From contig OU452200.1 in NCBI GenBank assembly GCA_911728435.2, positions 29,899,715 through 29,963,714 of the forward strand: 64,000 nt of DNA, given 5' to 3'. The position numbers were made by a program, and so were the translations under genes. Shown here piece by piece: positions 43,309-54,778 of this stretch (its first letter is position 1; every line of letters starts with the position of its first letter). The notes beneath the pieces were generated by a model. That model did not search any database, had not been told where the DNA came from, and saw only the letters and a program-made list of their open reading frames with translations. The DNA is from Apoderus coryli. Lineage: Eukaryota > Arthropoda > Insecta > Coleoptera > Attelabidae.

Positions 43309-44080
43309 TAAATGAGTTCAAGCGAAGACAACTTCCCTTCGGACATTGAAAATGCAGCTTCAAGTGTTATTTTAAATCTGGTGCCAGACAAATTACAAGA
43401 AAAATACCAGCTGGCTTATGATCGTTACGAGAAATGGTGTAGATAAAAGAATGTTGGAAACATGAGTAGTGAAAAAGCACTATTAGTATATTTTAACGAG
43501 ATATGCAAGACACAGAAGCCTTCATCCCTATTCTACGTTAAAAACAGAATTTCATCAAGAAACACGTACATTTTTTTTAAAGGTGAAATAACAAATAACC
43601 AGAGTTTTAACAAATGCGGACGATGAGAGATATTTGTGCATTAAGGTAGGTAAGACACTTGTGTAAATTATAAAAAGGTGTATTCATTATGGTTATATTG
43701 ATCTTTTGTTTGGCTGGCGTATGTCGGCGGCAATAGCTAACAAATATGTTGGTAGAAGAATATGCTATCAAATCACTATACCAAATACCAAAACAAAAGT
43801 GTCTATCCATCTGGATATATTGACGGCGTGAATCTAGTTGAAGTCGTCAGAAATTACGTTAAATTGAGACCTAAAAATTGCGACCATAACCGATTTTTTG
43901 TTGGATAGGACTGACAAATGCACACAACAACCAATTGATATAAATACTATTGGTAGTGTGCCAAAATTAATTGCCCAATTTGTTGAATTGCCTAATCTAA
44001 GGAAGTACACTGGACATTGCTTTTGAAGATATTTAACCACACTTTTGGCTGATATTGCGGCAGATCTTTTAACTATAAAT
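43309..44080 (+). pseudogene. Crypton-like tyrosine recombinase relic
   Basis: Starts at an ATG near 43312 (MSSSEDNFPSDIENAASSVI), then LVPDKLQEKYQLAYDRYEKW, stop, NVGNMSSEKALLVYFNEICK, KPSSLFY. Later blocks are LTNADDERYLCIKV, TIPNTKTKV, INTIGSVPKLIAQFVELPN and KYTGHCF, stop, RYLTTLLADIAADLLTI. The order matches the Crypton/KIAA1958-like tyrosine recombinases of insects, including the H-x-x-R box (GHCFRR), where the first Arg is now a stop. The region of the first catalytic Arg is lost. Numerous stops and frameshifts make it inactive. Confidence 0.8.
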
Positions 44081-44186
44081 ATACCGTAGGTTATATCGAA
44101 ATTTCTGCTGAAAATAAAATACGAACAGTAATGAAAATTTTGGGAAAATATTGAAAATATTCAAAAAATCAAAATATACCTATGTA

Positions 44187-44309
44187 ATTATTCTAGCAAA
44201 TCGTTGGGCATTTCAGCATCTGGTATTAAACTTCTCCATCGTTCGTAAATTTCTTCCTCCGGATTTCTTTTTCTATTTTTGGGAACAAATAACAATCGCT
44301 CAGGGTCAG
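44187..44309 (-). other. Unrecognised C-terminal exon-like frame
   Basis: The minus strand reads FRPDPERLLFVPKNRKRNPE, EEIYERWRSLIPDAEMPNDL and LE before a stop. The amino-acid mix is protein-like and unlike surrounding AT-rich noise, and the upstream CTCTAGTTCAG could serve as an acceptor. It may be the terminal exon of a host or transposon gene; no upstream exon was found and I know no family. Confidence 0.3.
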
Positions 44310-47261
44310 GTCTGAACTAGAGCGTGGGTCTAATATCGAAGCCCGTACAATATAACTCTTATTGTAAAGAGTAAGTGAATTATGTATCCTAAACTACATA
44401 TGAAATAAATTCTGGCTAAATTTTACCACACTAGTGCAGTAATGTATTCAAAAACGCACTAGTGCGGTAATGTACGTCATTATGGCATTCACAATAATGC
44501 CAAAGCGTAGATGCCTATTACAAAACAGTCGTAGATAAACATTTTTTCATGAACTAACTAAGCTAACTTCTACACTACATTTACTCGTAATGTAATTTGG
44601 CAGTATTGATTTGGGTTCTAAATTTTCTCAAAATGTCCCTCCTTAAGATAAATAAATCTATTGGAAATTATTTTTTTTTAAATTCTTAAAATTCATGCTT
44701 GGTTGAGAAATGTATTTGTATTTGTTGTTCTTTTTATTGCAGCACTTCTCTTGGTCTTCTTCTTAATTTGTACAAACACGGCAAAAATAGTAAACAATCT
44801 CCAATCAGTTCAGATTTAGAGTTATTTCTCGTTATGTTAAGGTATGATATTATTTTGAAATACATGACTACATTCAACAACTTGATTTTACTTTTAATAT
44901 ATCTATGATATCACCCAAACACACCTAACAGCTTATAGGCGGGCATATGAAAAAAAAAACAGCTAATAACTGGTTGGTTTTATTAACGACCCGTTTTTAA
45001 TTTATTGTTGATTTGTTATCTGGATGTTTGACTGGAATTTTTAGTACTACCAGTTAGCAAATTTTAAATTTATGTCCGCTAAAATTGTTCTTTTTTGTTT
45101 CAATAATAAATATTTTTGTACTCTGTATATAAGTAAATTAATGGATGTTACAAGAAAAGTAATTAAAAATATGCCTATACAAATAATGTACCACTAGTCA
45201 TTTTAATCTTAGATTAATAAAATAGAATATACATTTTTTGTTTGGTTCATTAAAAAACTCATAAAAGTAATAAATCGTTACTAAGTAAAGAAGTATTAAA
45301 CCTTAGATGAATCAAGTATAATAAAGCGTGCATGCAAAAAGTGAATTACAGTTACTATAAGATTGGTTTTACATAAGTAAGACCTATCGTAAGTCTAACA
45401 AAATAGGCAATTTTACAAGATAGCAGTAGAGGCTTTTTAGTATTTGCAGTAAGCCAGTACAATTGTTAAATTGGGTTGGATAAAATAATCAGATGCCAGA
45501 GAAACAAATGTACCTATATAGAATAATAGACCAGGTAACATCCGCAAATTATTCTTATAGTAATCGAAATTTATCTATAAATGAATAAATAAATAGAAAT
45601 ATTTCCAAATTGAAGGTATTAAAAAGAACATGGAGACATTGACAAATATGGAAAATATATATTTGCCCTTTGAGGTTAGTTCATTAGAGTTTTGTTTCAC
45701 AGATGGCATGAATGAAAGATGCAACATGACGGCCGCGAATAATATCAAGCTGTCAACAGATGTTTCTATTGCCTGTCGGCTGAGGCACGCGAAAGTCACC
45801 TCGGTTCTCAAGCGATCATTCGACTCAAAACGAAGGGCTATTTTAAATTTAATAAGGCATGTATTTGGCTGGACGTTTCAGTGGTTTTAAACTTGCGAAA
45901 TTTGTTATAAATACCTATTTAGACAATAAATTAAATGTTTAGTGCACAAGGGCGACAACATAAGATTATGCTGCTGCAACGTAAAACATTAGGTACATTG
46001 TTGTGTTTATTACCAATCATCAAACCTATAATACATTACGATTTTACTTTATCTTTGGTATTAAAATATTAGTGTCAGTAATGTATTATCAATTTATTTT
46101 TCTTTATTCTTTCGCTGTGTACTGGAATATATATGGCCCACTTGCAGCAGATGAATGCAATAGACTTTCAAAAATATTATATGGTTATAATGTGGTCACG
46201 CTTCAGTTTAATTGCAATATAATTCATACTGAGGCTCAAATTCTTTGTTTAGGTAAAGCCACAAAATATGTATAACCGGTAACCGCGCTCAAAGAGGCTG
46301 ACAGGATGATCAGCGAAACGTTATTATTGTTTCTATAACATCGGTTGCCTGTGGAAGTTTTATGTCTAAAATAAAAAATTAATGAAAACGTGGTATTAAG
46401 GCTAGTGATTTATTGATAGTATGAAAAAATTTATGAACACAAAAATCGTGGATTTTGAAAAATTACATGCATTAATAAAATAAAGCCCCAAATATTTATT
46501 TAGTGATCAATACACATTATAAACCAACCTACTCCTGATAATGAATGTTAGAAGAATTGGCTTTTATGTTTGTTTGCATGGTTATATGTGAAAACTTAAT
46601 ACATATAAGAGGAGCTTTTAAGTAAATTGCTTTTTGTAACAGCTTTGTAATACAATAGAATCTAATACAAAAAATGCCGAAAACACATAAAAAAAACCTC
46701 TATAAATCTAATAGTTGCTGTAAAACATTGATTGATTAAATGATTGTTTGTTGCGGTTATATTAGTTTTTAATTTGATTTTTAGGTATAAAAACATTATC
46801 TACCTTTAAGGATTAAAATTTTAAACAGTAAAATGTAACAAAGGAATTACAAAATTGATTTAGATTTAGATTTCGATGATAATATATCCTAAAGAAAGAA
46901 TATACAATTATATATTGAGCTCCATCCGATAGATTTGTTTAGAAGTAGGCAATTGGGAAAGTAATAATTTGACGAAAGGTTTTATTTACTTAATATGCGG
47001 AGCTTGCGATTATCAACCAAGGACAAGAAAATGCCGTTCAATATCATTATAGTTTAATTTGAGCACTTTCCCAGCTAGTCTGGGGTGAAATAAAAAAAGA
47101 AAGGGTTCCACCAAACCATTTTGCAACTATGATCACTATCTCGATCACAGTGTGTACCCTGTGGGACACGGACGGTTCACAACAGAAATCCCTGAGTTGA
47201 AATAATTCATACTCGTTAGCGAGTGAATGTTGTATGATGATGAACATAATAGACGGCTATA
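44310..47261. other. Mostly featureless; one unexplained open frame
   Basis: Two direct copies of CACTAGTGC(A/G)GTAATGTA occur near 44431 and 44457. An open frame at 45630-45890 contains NERCNMTAANNIKLSTDVSI and RHAKVTSVLKRSFDSKRRAI, with higher GC than its flanks; not recognised, possibly an exon or relic. CAGCGAAACGTTATTATTG near 46310 resembles the CGAAACG motif of the foldback repeats. Confidence 0.3.
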
Positions 47262-48066
47262 CCGGGTGCTCTATTTATCTCCTTATATCTTAAAAAAAAG
47301 GGTACATTTTTCGGAAAAAAGGTCAAATAAAAGTTGTATGCTATTGTGGGGCAAATGCAGTGGTAGTATCCACTTGCGAATTTGACAAGCATTTCAATAA
47401 ATAAATAGAAACATAGATTTTTTATTACAGAATCGTATTCTACAGAAAAAAACAAATAACTTTTGTTAACAATATTTTTTTATTCCGATTGAAATAATAT
47501 CATTTTTTACAACATTTATTTGCTATTACACGAAAGAAAAAGGTCTCGACAAAACCTTGAAATTTATTATAATAAATGCTCAAAATGATGACTTCCAACT
47601 TCAATGCACTTATCAATTTGCTTTATGAAGGATTCCTGACTCTGAATAATATTCTCTCTGGTCACATTTCTGCAAGCATTTATAATTCGTTCCATCATAT
47701 TTTCCGGTGTAGTTGGGACGTTCTGATAGGCAACTTCTTTAATACCTCCCCATAAAAGAAATCGAGGGGCGTTAAATCAGGTGACGTAGCAGGCCACACA
47801 ACAGCGCTATCTCTTCCAATCCATCGCTCAGGGTATTTATTCATGATCTAACACTTCACGCGAAATTCTGGAATAATATCGGAAACAAAAAAATTTATTA
47901 ACAAAAGTTATTTGATTTTTTTTATGTAGACTCCGATTCGGTAATGAAAAATATATGTTTCCATTAAGAAAAAACGAGTTGACCTTGAGATAGCCTTTAA
48001 ACTTTTTTTCCGAAAAAGTTCCGTTTTTAAGATATAAGGCTGTCTCAAGATAAATGGACCACCTGG
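47262..48066 (-). mobile_element. Decayed DD41D-type transposon with ~240-bp inverted ends
   Basis: The ends CCGGGTGCTC..ATTTATCT (47262) and ..ATAAATGGACCACCTGG (to 48066) are inverted and flanked by TA. Homology between arms continues about 240 bp through ATAACTTTTGTTAA near 47457 and 47898. The core 47580-47850 on the minus strand gives RWIGRDSAVVWPATSPDLTP and LDFF, then frameshifted remnants of the C-terminus (QNVPT, HFEHLL-like). These match the third-Asp block of the intact transposase at 55348-56421. The rest of the gene is deleted. Confidence 0.75.
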
Positions 48067-49148
48067 TATACAACAGGAGTAGGAAAAATATTATAAAAAA
48101 AATAATAATAAACATATTCACAATTAATAAAGCTGTAGATAATAAATTCTTGTTGTTATTGTTGTTCTGTCTTGTTATCTCTTAAAATGTTAAAATAAAA
48201 TCTGTTTGCTTACTTCGTCCAAGCCACTAATTTTCAATTCGTGTAACACCAAAATATACTTAAATGCAGCCTTTAATTTGGGTGTTATATTAATGATCGT
48301 AATACTGCTATAGTGTATCATTACCACAATTTTAGTATTTCCTATCGGATATTATTAACGCATAGTAAACCATAATCAAATCTGTCTACCATTAGTCATA
48401 TTCAGTTACAATAAAGATGACAACATAGATAGAGCTTTATGTTGTTCTATGAATATTCACGATCTACGCGTACTACTTTAATGCGTATGTCATGTTATTA
48501 TAAAGGGTGTTCTATGTACGTTGGATACTTATTTTAAATATATTCAAAATAAGCTTGTACAATTAGATTGATATGTAGGTATTATGACACATATCTTTTA
48601 TATTTTATCGAATAACTCAATCTTCATGATGAACTGGGTTGGTTGAGCTTTCAATTTTTTTCTAATTAAATATCGCAAATCTAAGTCTAGCTTCAGCTCG
48701 AAAGGAACACAGCACATGTTGCGCTGTTTCATTATACTCCAAGCACAAGAGTCGTTCAGAAATAGGTATGACTATTCAAATGACAGTGACCGGATTACTA
48801 TTCTGTCTAGTCTAAATCTAGCACAGCTAACCAGGAACACAATACAGTTACGCTGTTTCATACTAGTCAAGCCAAAAGAGTGGTTCAGAACTTTCTGAAA
48901 TATACACGGACATGATTCTTGAAACGCGATATGAACCGATTTATAATAATGTTCTTACGTTCTATACTACAGTTCAGATCATGTCCAACAGCTGCCTGGT
49001 TGTTCATTTTGTTATACGAGTATTAATAAAGTACTTCCAAATGTACCAAGCCTGGATGATTTGGCCTAAAGTTCTGAGCTTTTGCCGTCTTCCAAGTATA
49101 ATGTACGAGTATCTATTTGACGGTCCTGAACATTATAGCCATTATGAA
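48067..49148. other. No gene; imperfect tandem duplication at 48690-48900
   Basis: A block with GGAACACAGCACATGTTGCG, CTGTTTCAT and GAGTCGTTCAGAA is repeated about 125 bp downstream as GGAACACAATACAGTTACG, CTGTTTCAT and GAGTGGTTCAGAA. The rest of the interval is AT-rich and unrecognised. Confidence 0.4.
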
Positions 49149-49410
49149 ACATAATTTCGTAGCATAGCGGACAAAATGACTGGCTGTACCTCCACAAGGA
49201 ATTTTGTTTAATTTAGCAAAGCCTCGTCAGAGTACCATACTCTGACCAGCTCATAATAAGAGCGAAACGAATTCGTCAGTATCTGTCAACCCATGGCTCG
49301 CTCTGGTTCTACTGAATTCGACTGAGGCCCTGCTAAATTTAACAAAATTCGTTGTGTAGGTAAAGCCAGTCATTTTGTCCGCTATGCCACGAAATTATTT
49401 TTCATTTATA
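49149..49410. repeat. Short foldback relative of the element at 5586-6365
   Basis: It carries the same subterminal text, GCATAGCGGACAAAATGACTGG..AAGGAATTTTG on the left and its inverse on the right. It folds around GTCAGAGTACCATACTCTGA, with the interior largely deleted. About 260 bp. Confidence 0.7.
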
Positions 49411-50312
49411 TTTACACAAATTCAATTTATAATTAAGCCTATTGCGGGTTCTGATCCGAGGAATTCTGCTTCATCTCTGTGATTCTTTTTTCATGTTAGA
49501 GTAAGATTATTTGGTTTTCTAATATTTCACAATTCTACACTGTTGTTGATGTGGAAATTAATAAGCATATGTCCTCTTCGAGTTTTGGCTACTAGAAAAT
49601 ATTTTAATTAACATTTGTTCACAGAGAACATGTGCAATCAACCTAATTGATGAGTAGAGTAATATTGAAAGATACGGTTTACCACCTCACCAAAACCTCG
49701 ACGCGCTAAGACTGTTAACAATCTTCTGTCAATACGGACTAGTTCTTCAAATCCTAAAGAATTTCCTGTGCAACTTTTTTCTCATTCAAGCTAACTATTA
49801 GCTATTAGGATTAAAAAAATTTCTAGCTAAAGTCGTCACTCTATATTAAGTAGAAAACTTTCAAACATTACGCGACGACTTGCCTATGTATTCTTTTTTA
49901 AAAGATAAATCAACCTAATAATAAGGTAACTTCTATTAAAGTTGGTTTTGAGTTTCGGAAAATAAATTGTCCTTCGATCTGAGAAACACACTGTAGATAA
50001 AACTTTTCTGAAATACATTGGTTTTATATTATACATAGTACTTCTAAAAGTTTCGACACTTTATCTAGAGATAATGCTATATACAAATGCCATAAATAGG
50101 ATGGCAGACGTCCAGATAGTGCTGGACATGCCCGCCTTTTTAATCAAGTTTGTAATGGGCGGCTAGTTTTTTTTTTGCTCTGGCTTTCTGCCCAAATGGT
50201 TTAAAAACACCTTCTCAACTTTACTGAGAAGAAGTCCTTTGGATTCTCTCGTGTAGTGTGGGAATTTCAACTAATCGAATTGTCAGAAGAATACACAAAT
50301 ATAATACTCATA
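49411..50312. other. No gene seen
   Basis: AT-rich interval. The only landmark is the TA at 50311-50312, the target duplication of the next mariner. Confidence 0.45.
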
Positions 50313-51644
50313 CGAGGTCTGTTCAAAAAGTACCCGGAATTCTCATTTTTCTAAAAAAATATTTATTTATTCGTCTACATCTATATGGTCCCCTTCAAAG
50401 TAATCCCCCCTAGATATAATACACTTATGCCAGCGTTTTTTCCAGTCTTCGAAACACCCTGATAGTCACTTTTTGTAATGCTCTGTAGCACTCTCAGCGA
50501 TTCTGCCTTTATCTCTTCAATCGAAGAAAAACGCTGTCCTTTCATGGGTCTCTTCAACTTTGGGAACAGGAAAAAATCACACGGAGCGATATCTGGTGAA
50601 TAAGGAGGTTGGGGCATGATTAAAGTCTTGTTTTTAGCCAAAAAATCACGAATAAGCAACGATGAATGAGCAGGTGCGTTATCGTGGTGCAAAACCCATG
50701 AATTGTTTTTCCATAAATCGGGGCGTTTTTTTCGAATTGCTTCACGCAAACGTCGCATTACTTCAAGGTAATACTCCTTATTGACGGTTTGACCTTTTGG
50801 CAAGAATTCTTTATGCACTATGCCATTATAATCGAAGAAAACAGTAAGCAAAACCTTGACATTTGATCGAACTTGACGTGCTTTTTTCACTCTTGGTGAC
50901 GTTGAGTGCTTCCACGTGGACGATTGTGCTTTTGTTTCGACATCATAACCGTACACCCATGTTTCATCACCAGTTATGACCCTTTCAAGTAAATTTGGAT
51001 CGTCGTTGATGTCGTTTAACAGCTCCTGAGCGATGGTAATGCGTTTGTTTTTTTGATCAAAATTCAGCAATTTTGGAACGAATTTTGCTGCCACTCGTTT
51101 CATGCCCAAAACCTTAGAAAAAATATGATGGCATGAGCCAACTGATATGCCAACTTCATCAGCAACTTCTCTAATTGTGATTCGGCGATCATCCATAATC
51201 ATTTTTTCCACTTTTCCCACATTTTCATCGATTATTGACGTGCTGGGTCGACCGGAGCGTTAGTCGTCTTCAACGTCTTCGCGGTCATCTTGGAAACGCT
51301 TATACCACTCGTAAACACTTGTTTTTTTCATAGCAGACTCACCGTAGGCTCTCTGTAACATTTCGCACACTTGGTTACACTTTATTTCATTTTTCACGCA
51401 AAATTTAATACAAATTCTTTGACTCTTCAATTCTTCCATTGTTTAAACTAACAAAAATCGCCGAGCTCAAAAAAACACGTCTACACCAGCCGCTACAAGA
51501 CAGAATGTAAACAATGAATACAGCTGAAAATTTCACCATACATTAGGGACATGTGTACCAACACAATACAAAAAAAATTTTGACCACCGGACTCTCCAGA
51601 CGCGCGCAATTCAAAAATTCCGGGAACTTTTTGAACAGACCTCG
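50313..51644 (-). mobile_element. Mariner transposon, nearly complete
   Basis: 1332 bp, TA duplication on both sides (50311-50312, 51645-51646). The terminal inverted repeats begin CGAGGTCTGTTCAAAAAGT and match for about 28-30 bp with one or two differences. Carries one transposase gene on the minus strand. Subfamily not assigned by eye. Confidence 0.92.
50367..51439 (-). pseudogene. Mariner DD34D transposase, one stop and one frameshift
   Basis: Encodes the cut-and-paste transposase of the surrounding element. Start ATG at 51439 (MEELKSQRICIKFC). N-terminal HTH (KTSVYEWYKRFQDDREDVED), then an in-frame TAA near 51260 before RSGRPSTSI. The remaining frame is open for 279 codons: second HTH (REVADEVGISVGSCHHI), first Asp (VITGDETWVYGYD), second Asp (HHDNAPAHSS), third Asp (PPYSPDIAPCDFFLF). 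Thirty-four residues separate the last two. Near 50460 a single-base deletion in a G run shifts the last 30 or so codons. All three catalytic Asp remain. Only two lesions suggest recent activity. Confidence 0.88.
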
Positions 51645-52157
51645 TATTTTTAGTACTAAATAGATTTATTATTCCAATTTGTCACGTTTTTCTACTAAAC
51701 ATTCTCTTTTGCATCCTATGTGCTCCTTTTAGGTCACTGCGGTCTCCATAAATTGAGAAATTAGTGCTAGTAATTAGATCGGCACATTACATTAAATTAA
51801 TTATCTGTGATGGTAATTATTTACTGTTGTTCCAAAACTTAAAAGGTGTACAGATTTGGTACATAATCGCTTATTAGCTAATGGGAATTAATTGGTAGTC
51901 TATAATTATAGAATAGAATCTTCGTTAGGAAAGCACGTAAGTATTTATTTTGGTATTTTTTATACTGTAACAAAGTTTGTTGTATATGATATGAAAAGAA
52001 TAAACTAAAAAATCTTGTTATTTGCGAATGGACAAAAAGATGTATTACCACTTTTTTCAATTCACAATAACCATTATTTGAGGTCCACTACGTACGACGA
52101 CTTTTGTTTATCAATTTATAGAAAGCCCTGTGTGAAGGTCAATTTTATCTCTTTATA
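51645..52157. other. Spacer between two mariners
   Basis: AT-rich, nothing recognised. Confidence 0.45.
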
Positions 52158-53431
52158 CGAGGGTTGCCTTTTATATTTCGGGATTAGAGAACAAAAACAA
52201 ATATTAATCATCGAAAATCACATTATTGTTTTTAAAAATATTCCCCACTTTTGCATGCGTTTGAACCAATTGTCGAAGCACTTTTGCCACCCTGATTGAG
52301 GTATCTCAAAAACATGCATTCTGAATGCAGCAACCGCTTCTTCAGGTGTCGAAAAACGTTGACCTCTCAGTTTGTTTTTTACGTACGGGAATAAAAAGAA
52401 GCCAATCGGTGCCAAGTCAGGACTATACGGCGGATGACTGATCAAATCGATGTTTTGGGTACTCAAAAATGCAGTTGTGTGAACCGATGTGTGAGAGCTC
52501 GCATTGTCGCGGTGAAGAGTGATCCGTCTTCGGCGTTTGGTTTCTGATTTCTTGGAAGACAAATGGACAAATGGTTGTGTACCACTCAGAATTGACTGTT
52601 ATGCGTTGTTCTAGTGGTACGGTTGCGACATGTCCAGTTTTTCCGGAAGAACAGGCGACCATTTGCTTGGAAGTGCTTCGTGCGCGAACAGCTTTTGTTG
52701 GATTTGGCTCATCTTGAAACACCCATACAGTCGACTGCTGTTTACTTTCGAGCTCATATGCGTAAATCCACGATTCATCACCTGTCACGATGTCATAGAC
52801 GTGTTTCGAAGCAACGTGATTGTATTTTTTGAGCATTTCTTTCGACCAATCGACACGAGCCTTTTTTTGAGCGATTAACAAATTATGTGGGATCCAACGC
52901 GAACAAATTTTTTTGACAGTCAAATGTTTAGGCAATATTGAATGTATTCTGGTACCACTAATGCCTAAGATTGTCTCAATCTCTTGATAGGTCACATGAC
53001 GATCTTGCAATATCAGTTTCGTGTACAGCACAATGGTTTTCGGAACAACAATTGATTTTGGATGACCTTCACGAAATTCATCTTGGAGTGAACTACGACC
53101 ACGATTGAATTCACCATACCATCGATAAACACTGGTCCTTGATGGAGCTTCATCGCCAAAAATTGAATTAAGTTCATCCATGCACTGTTGCTGAGTTAAT
53201 CCACGTCGAAAGTTGTAAAAAATAATCGTTGAAAATGTTCACGATTTAATTCCATTTTTGGGCCGAGATGAATATTTTAAGTTACTGCGTAAACAACACA
53301 AATAGCGCTCGTATGTCAAAACGTTCTGAGTACGTATAACCTCAAAAATGTCCAACGTTACGATAGAGCTGTCAGTGGCCAGATTGCCACACCAGGGTTG
53401 CCAAATCCCGAAATATAAAAGGCAACCCTCG
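52158..53431 (-). mobile_element. Mariner transposon, sister copy 1, catalytic Asp lost
   Basis: 1274 bp with TA duplications and 28-bp perfect inverted repeats beginning CGAGGGTTGCCTTTTATATT. The minus-strand transposase has at least two frameshifts: one a few codons after the start (about 53232) and one near 52560. It reads MDELNSIFGDEAPSRTSVYR with HTH, first Asp VTGDESWIYAYE, second Asp HRDNASSH, and third-Asp block YSPDLAPIGFFLF, where the catalytic Asp is Gly. The nearly identical element at 58195 keeps Asp (APNDFF). Inactive. Confidence 0.9.
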
Positions 53432-53589
53432 TATTATCCATTATGTACAGTTATATTATTAGAGACCTAGAGACTTGCTACCAAACCATCCTGCGTCGTA
53501 TTTGTCAATTGAAGGAAAAGGAACGCCTGGCACATGGAGAAATGTGTTCTACGCCAGTTTGGCCATCAATTCGTTACACTAGTTGATTG

Positions 53590-53730
53590 TTGGAAGCCCT
53601 ACTATTACTTTCTCTGACACATTGCAGAATTGCATACACCTCTGCTTCAAATAGGTACAGTAGCGCTCTCTCCGAGGCATAACTTTTCTCTGCTCCAACT
53701 CCGTCGATAAATCATAGTTCTATGCGTATG
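53590..53730 (-). pseudogene. Non-LTR retrotransposon RNase H fragment
   Basis: The minus strand reads FIDGVGAEKSYASERALLYL and FEAEVYAILQCVRES, which matches the RNase H module of I/R1-type LINEs (TDGSK..GVGAG...., FQAEVYAIL.C). Short, no ends found. Confidence 0.55.
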
Positions 53731-53850
53731 AGCTCGAAACTAAACAGCCGTCATATGTATAGGTTTTTGAACACGAGCCAAATCCAAACAAATTTGTTCG
53801 TGGACAATGCACTTCAAAGCAAAAGAAGATGGCGGCGTCGCCATCGTATT
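53724..53850 (+). pseudogene. Mariner transposase fragment
   Basis: The plus strand reads YAYELETKQPSYVYRFLNTS and QIQTNLFVDNALQSKRR. It aligns to the YAYEPESKQQSTVWVFQDEP block just after the first Asp in the neighbouring mariners, heavily diverged. Confidence 0.45.
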
Positions 53851-54135
53851 ATTTGAGCAAAGATGAATATTTAATTCTGAATGATAACGTTTGGTTTGGA
53901 ATAAATCCATGCACAAAAAAAAATAAATAAGTAGGTAAGTAATTCGAAAATTGTTATAAACGCATGCAGATGTGTATTGAATTTCATTGATAATATTTTG
54001 AAATTATTATTTAAAAAAAATATAGCTAGCATACTACCCATATTTCATTTTTCATTGAGAATTGTCCAATCTTAGCACAAAATATGAAGATTGGATCCAA
54101 AACACTTAAAAAACATATGCCCCCTTATCGTGATA

Positions 54136-54467
54136 CAGGGTGTTTTATTATACATATTCCCAAATGATTTTAGCCCATTGTTTGGCACCTTAAATGTTTC
54201 AATTGTTAGGATATACTAAATATTCACGATTGGAATTAACACATTTTATCAAAAAGTTAAATTATGAATGGTGCTCAAGTGAAATAAGCTGTAAATATAA
54301 AATTAGTTATTTTCAACATTACATTTAAACACAAATAACTGATATTTACGTAGGAAGTAACGAAAATTCTAAAAAAAACACGCTGAAATTTGTATTACGG
54401 CCGTGGCATAGAATTTAGAGTAAGTATCTCCAATTACTATAAGACCAATTTTTAATGAAACGTCCTG
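54136..54467. repeat. MITE-like element with CAGG ends
   Basis: The ends CAGGGTGTTTTA (54136) and AAACGTCCTG (to 54467) are inverted and flanked by TA. 332 bp without coding blocks. The ends resemble the DD41D-type elements here; it may be a deletion derivative. Confidence 0.45.
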
Positions 54468-54778
54468 TATATGTTTCATTTGGCTACAATGCAGCCTCTG
54501 AAGCTAATACATTTTTATTATATTTTGTGTGTGAATAGCCAATATATTTATCGAAGACGTTTTATTATCTATTTTCTTATACAAGAGAGGATGCTAAAGA
54601 CAAGCAGTTGTCAGATATCTAACGTATTTATTTCAATATTTCAACGAAGCTTATAAATTTTTCTATCCTCTCCCACACACCAAATATTTATGACAATATT
54701 TTATCAATATCTAAGATGTCTTCTACCTACTCCTATCATTTTTTACAAATTATTTTAGTTTATAATGGACGAGATATA

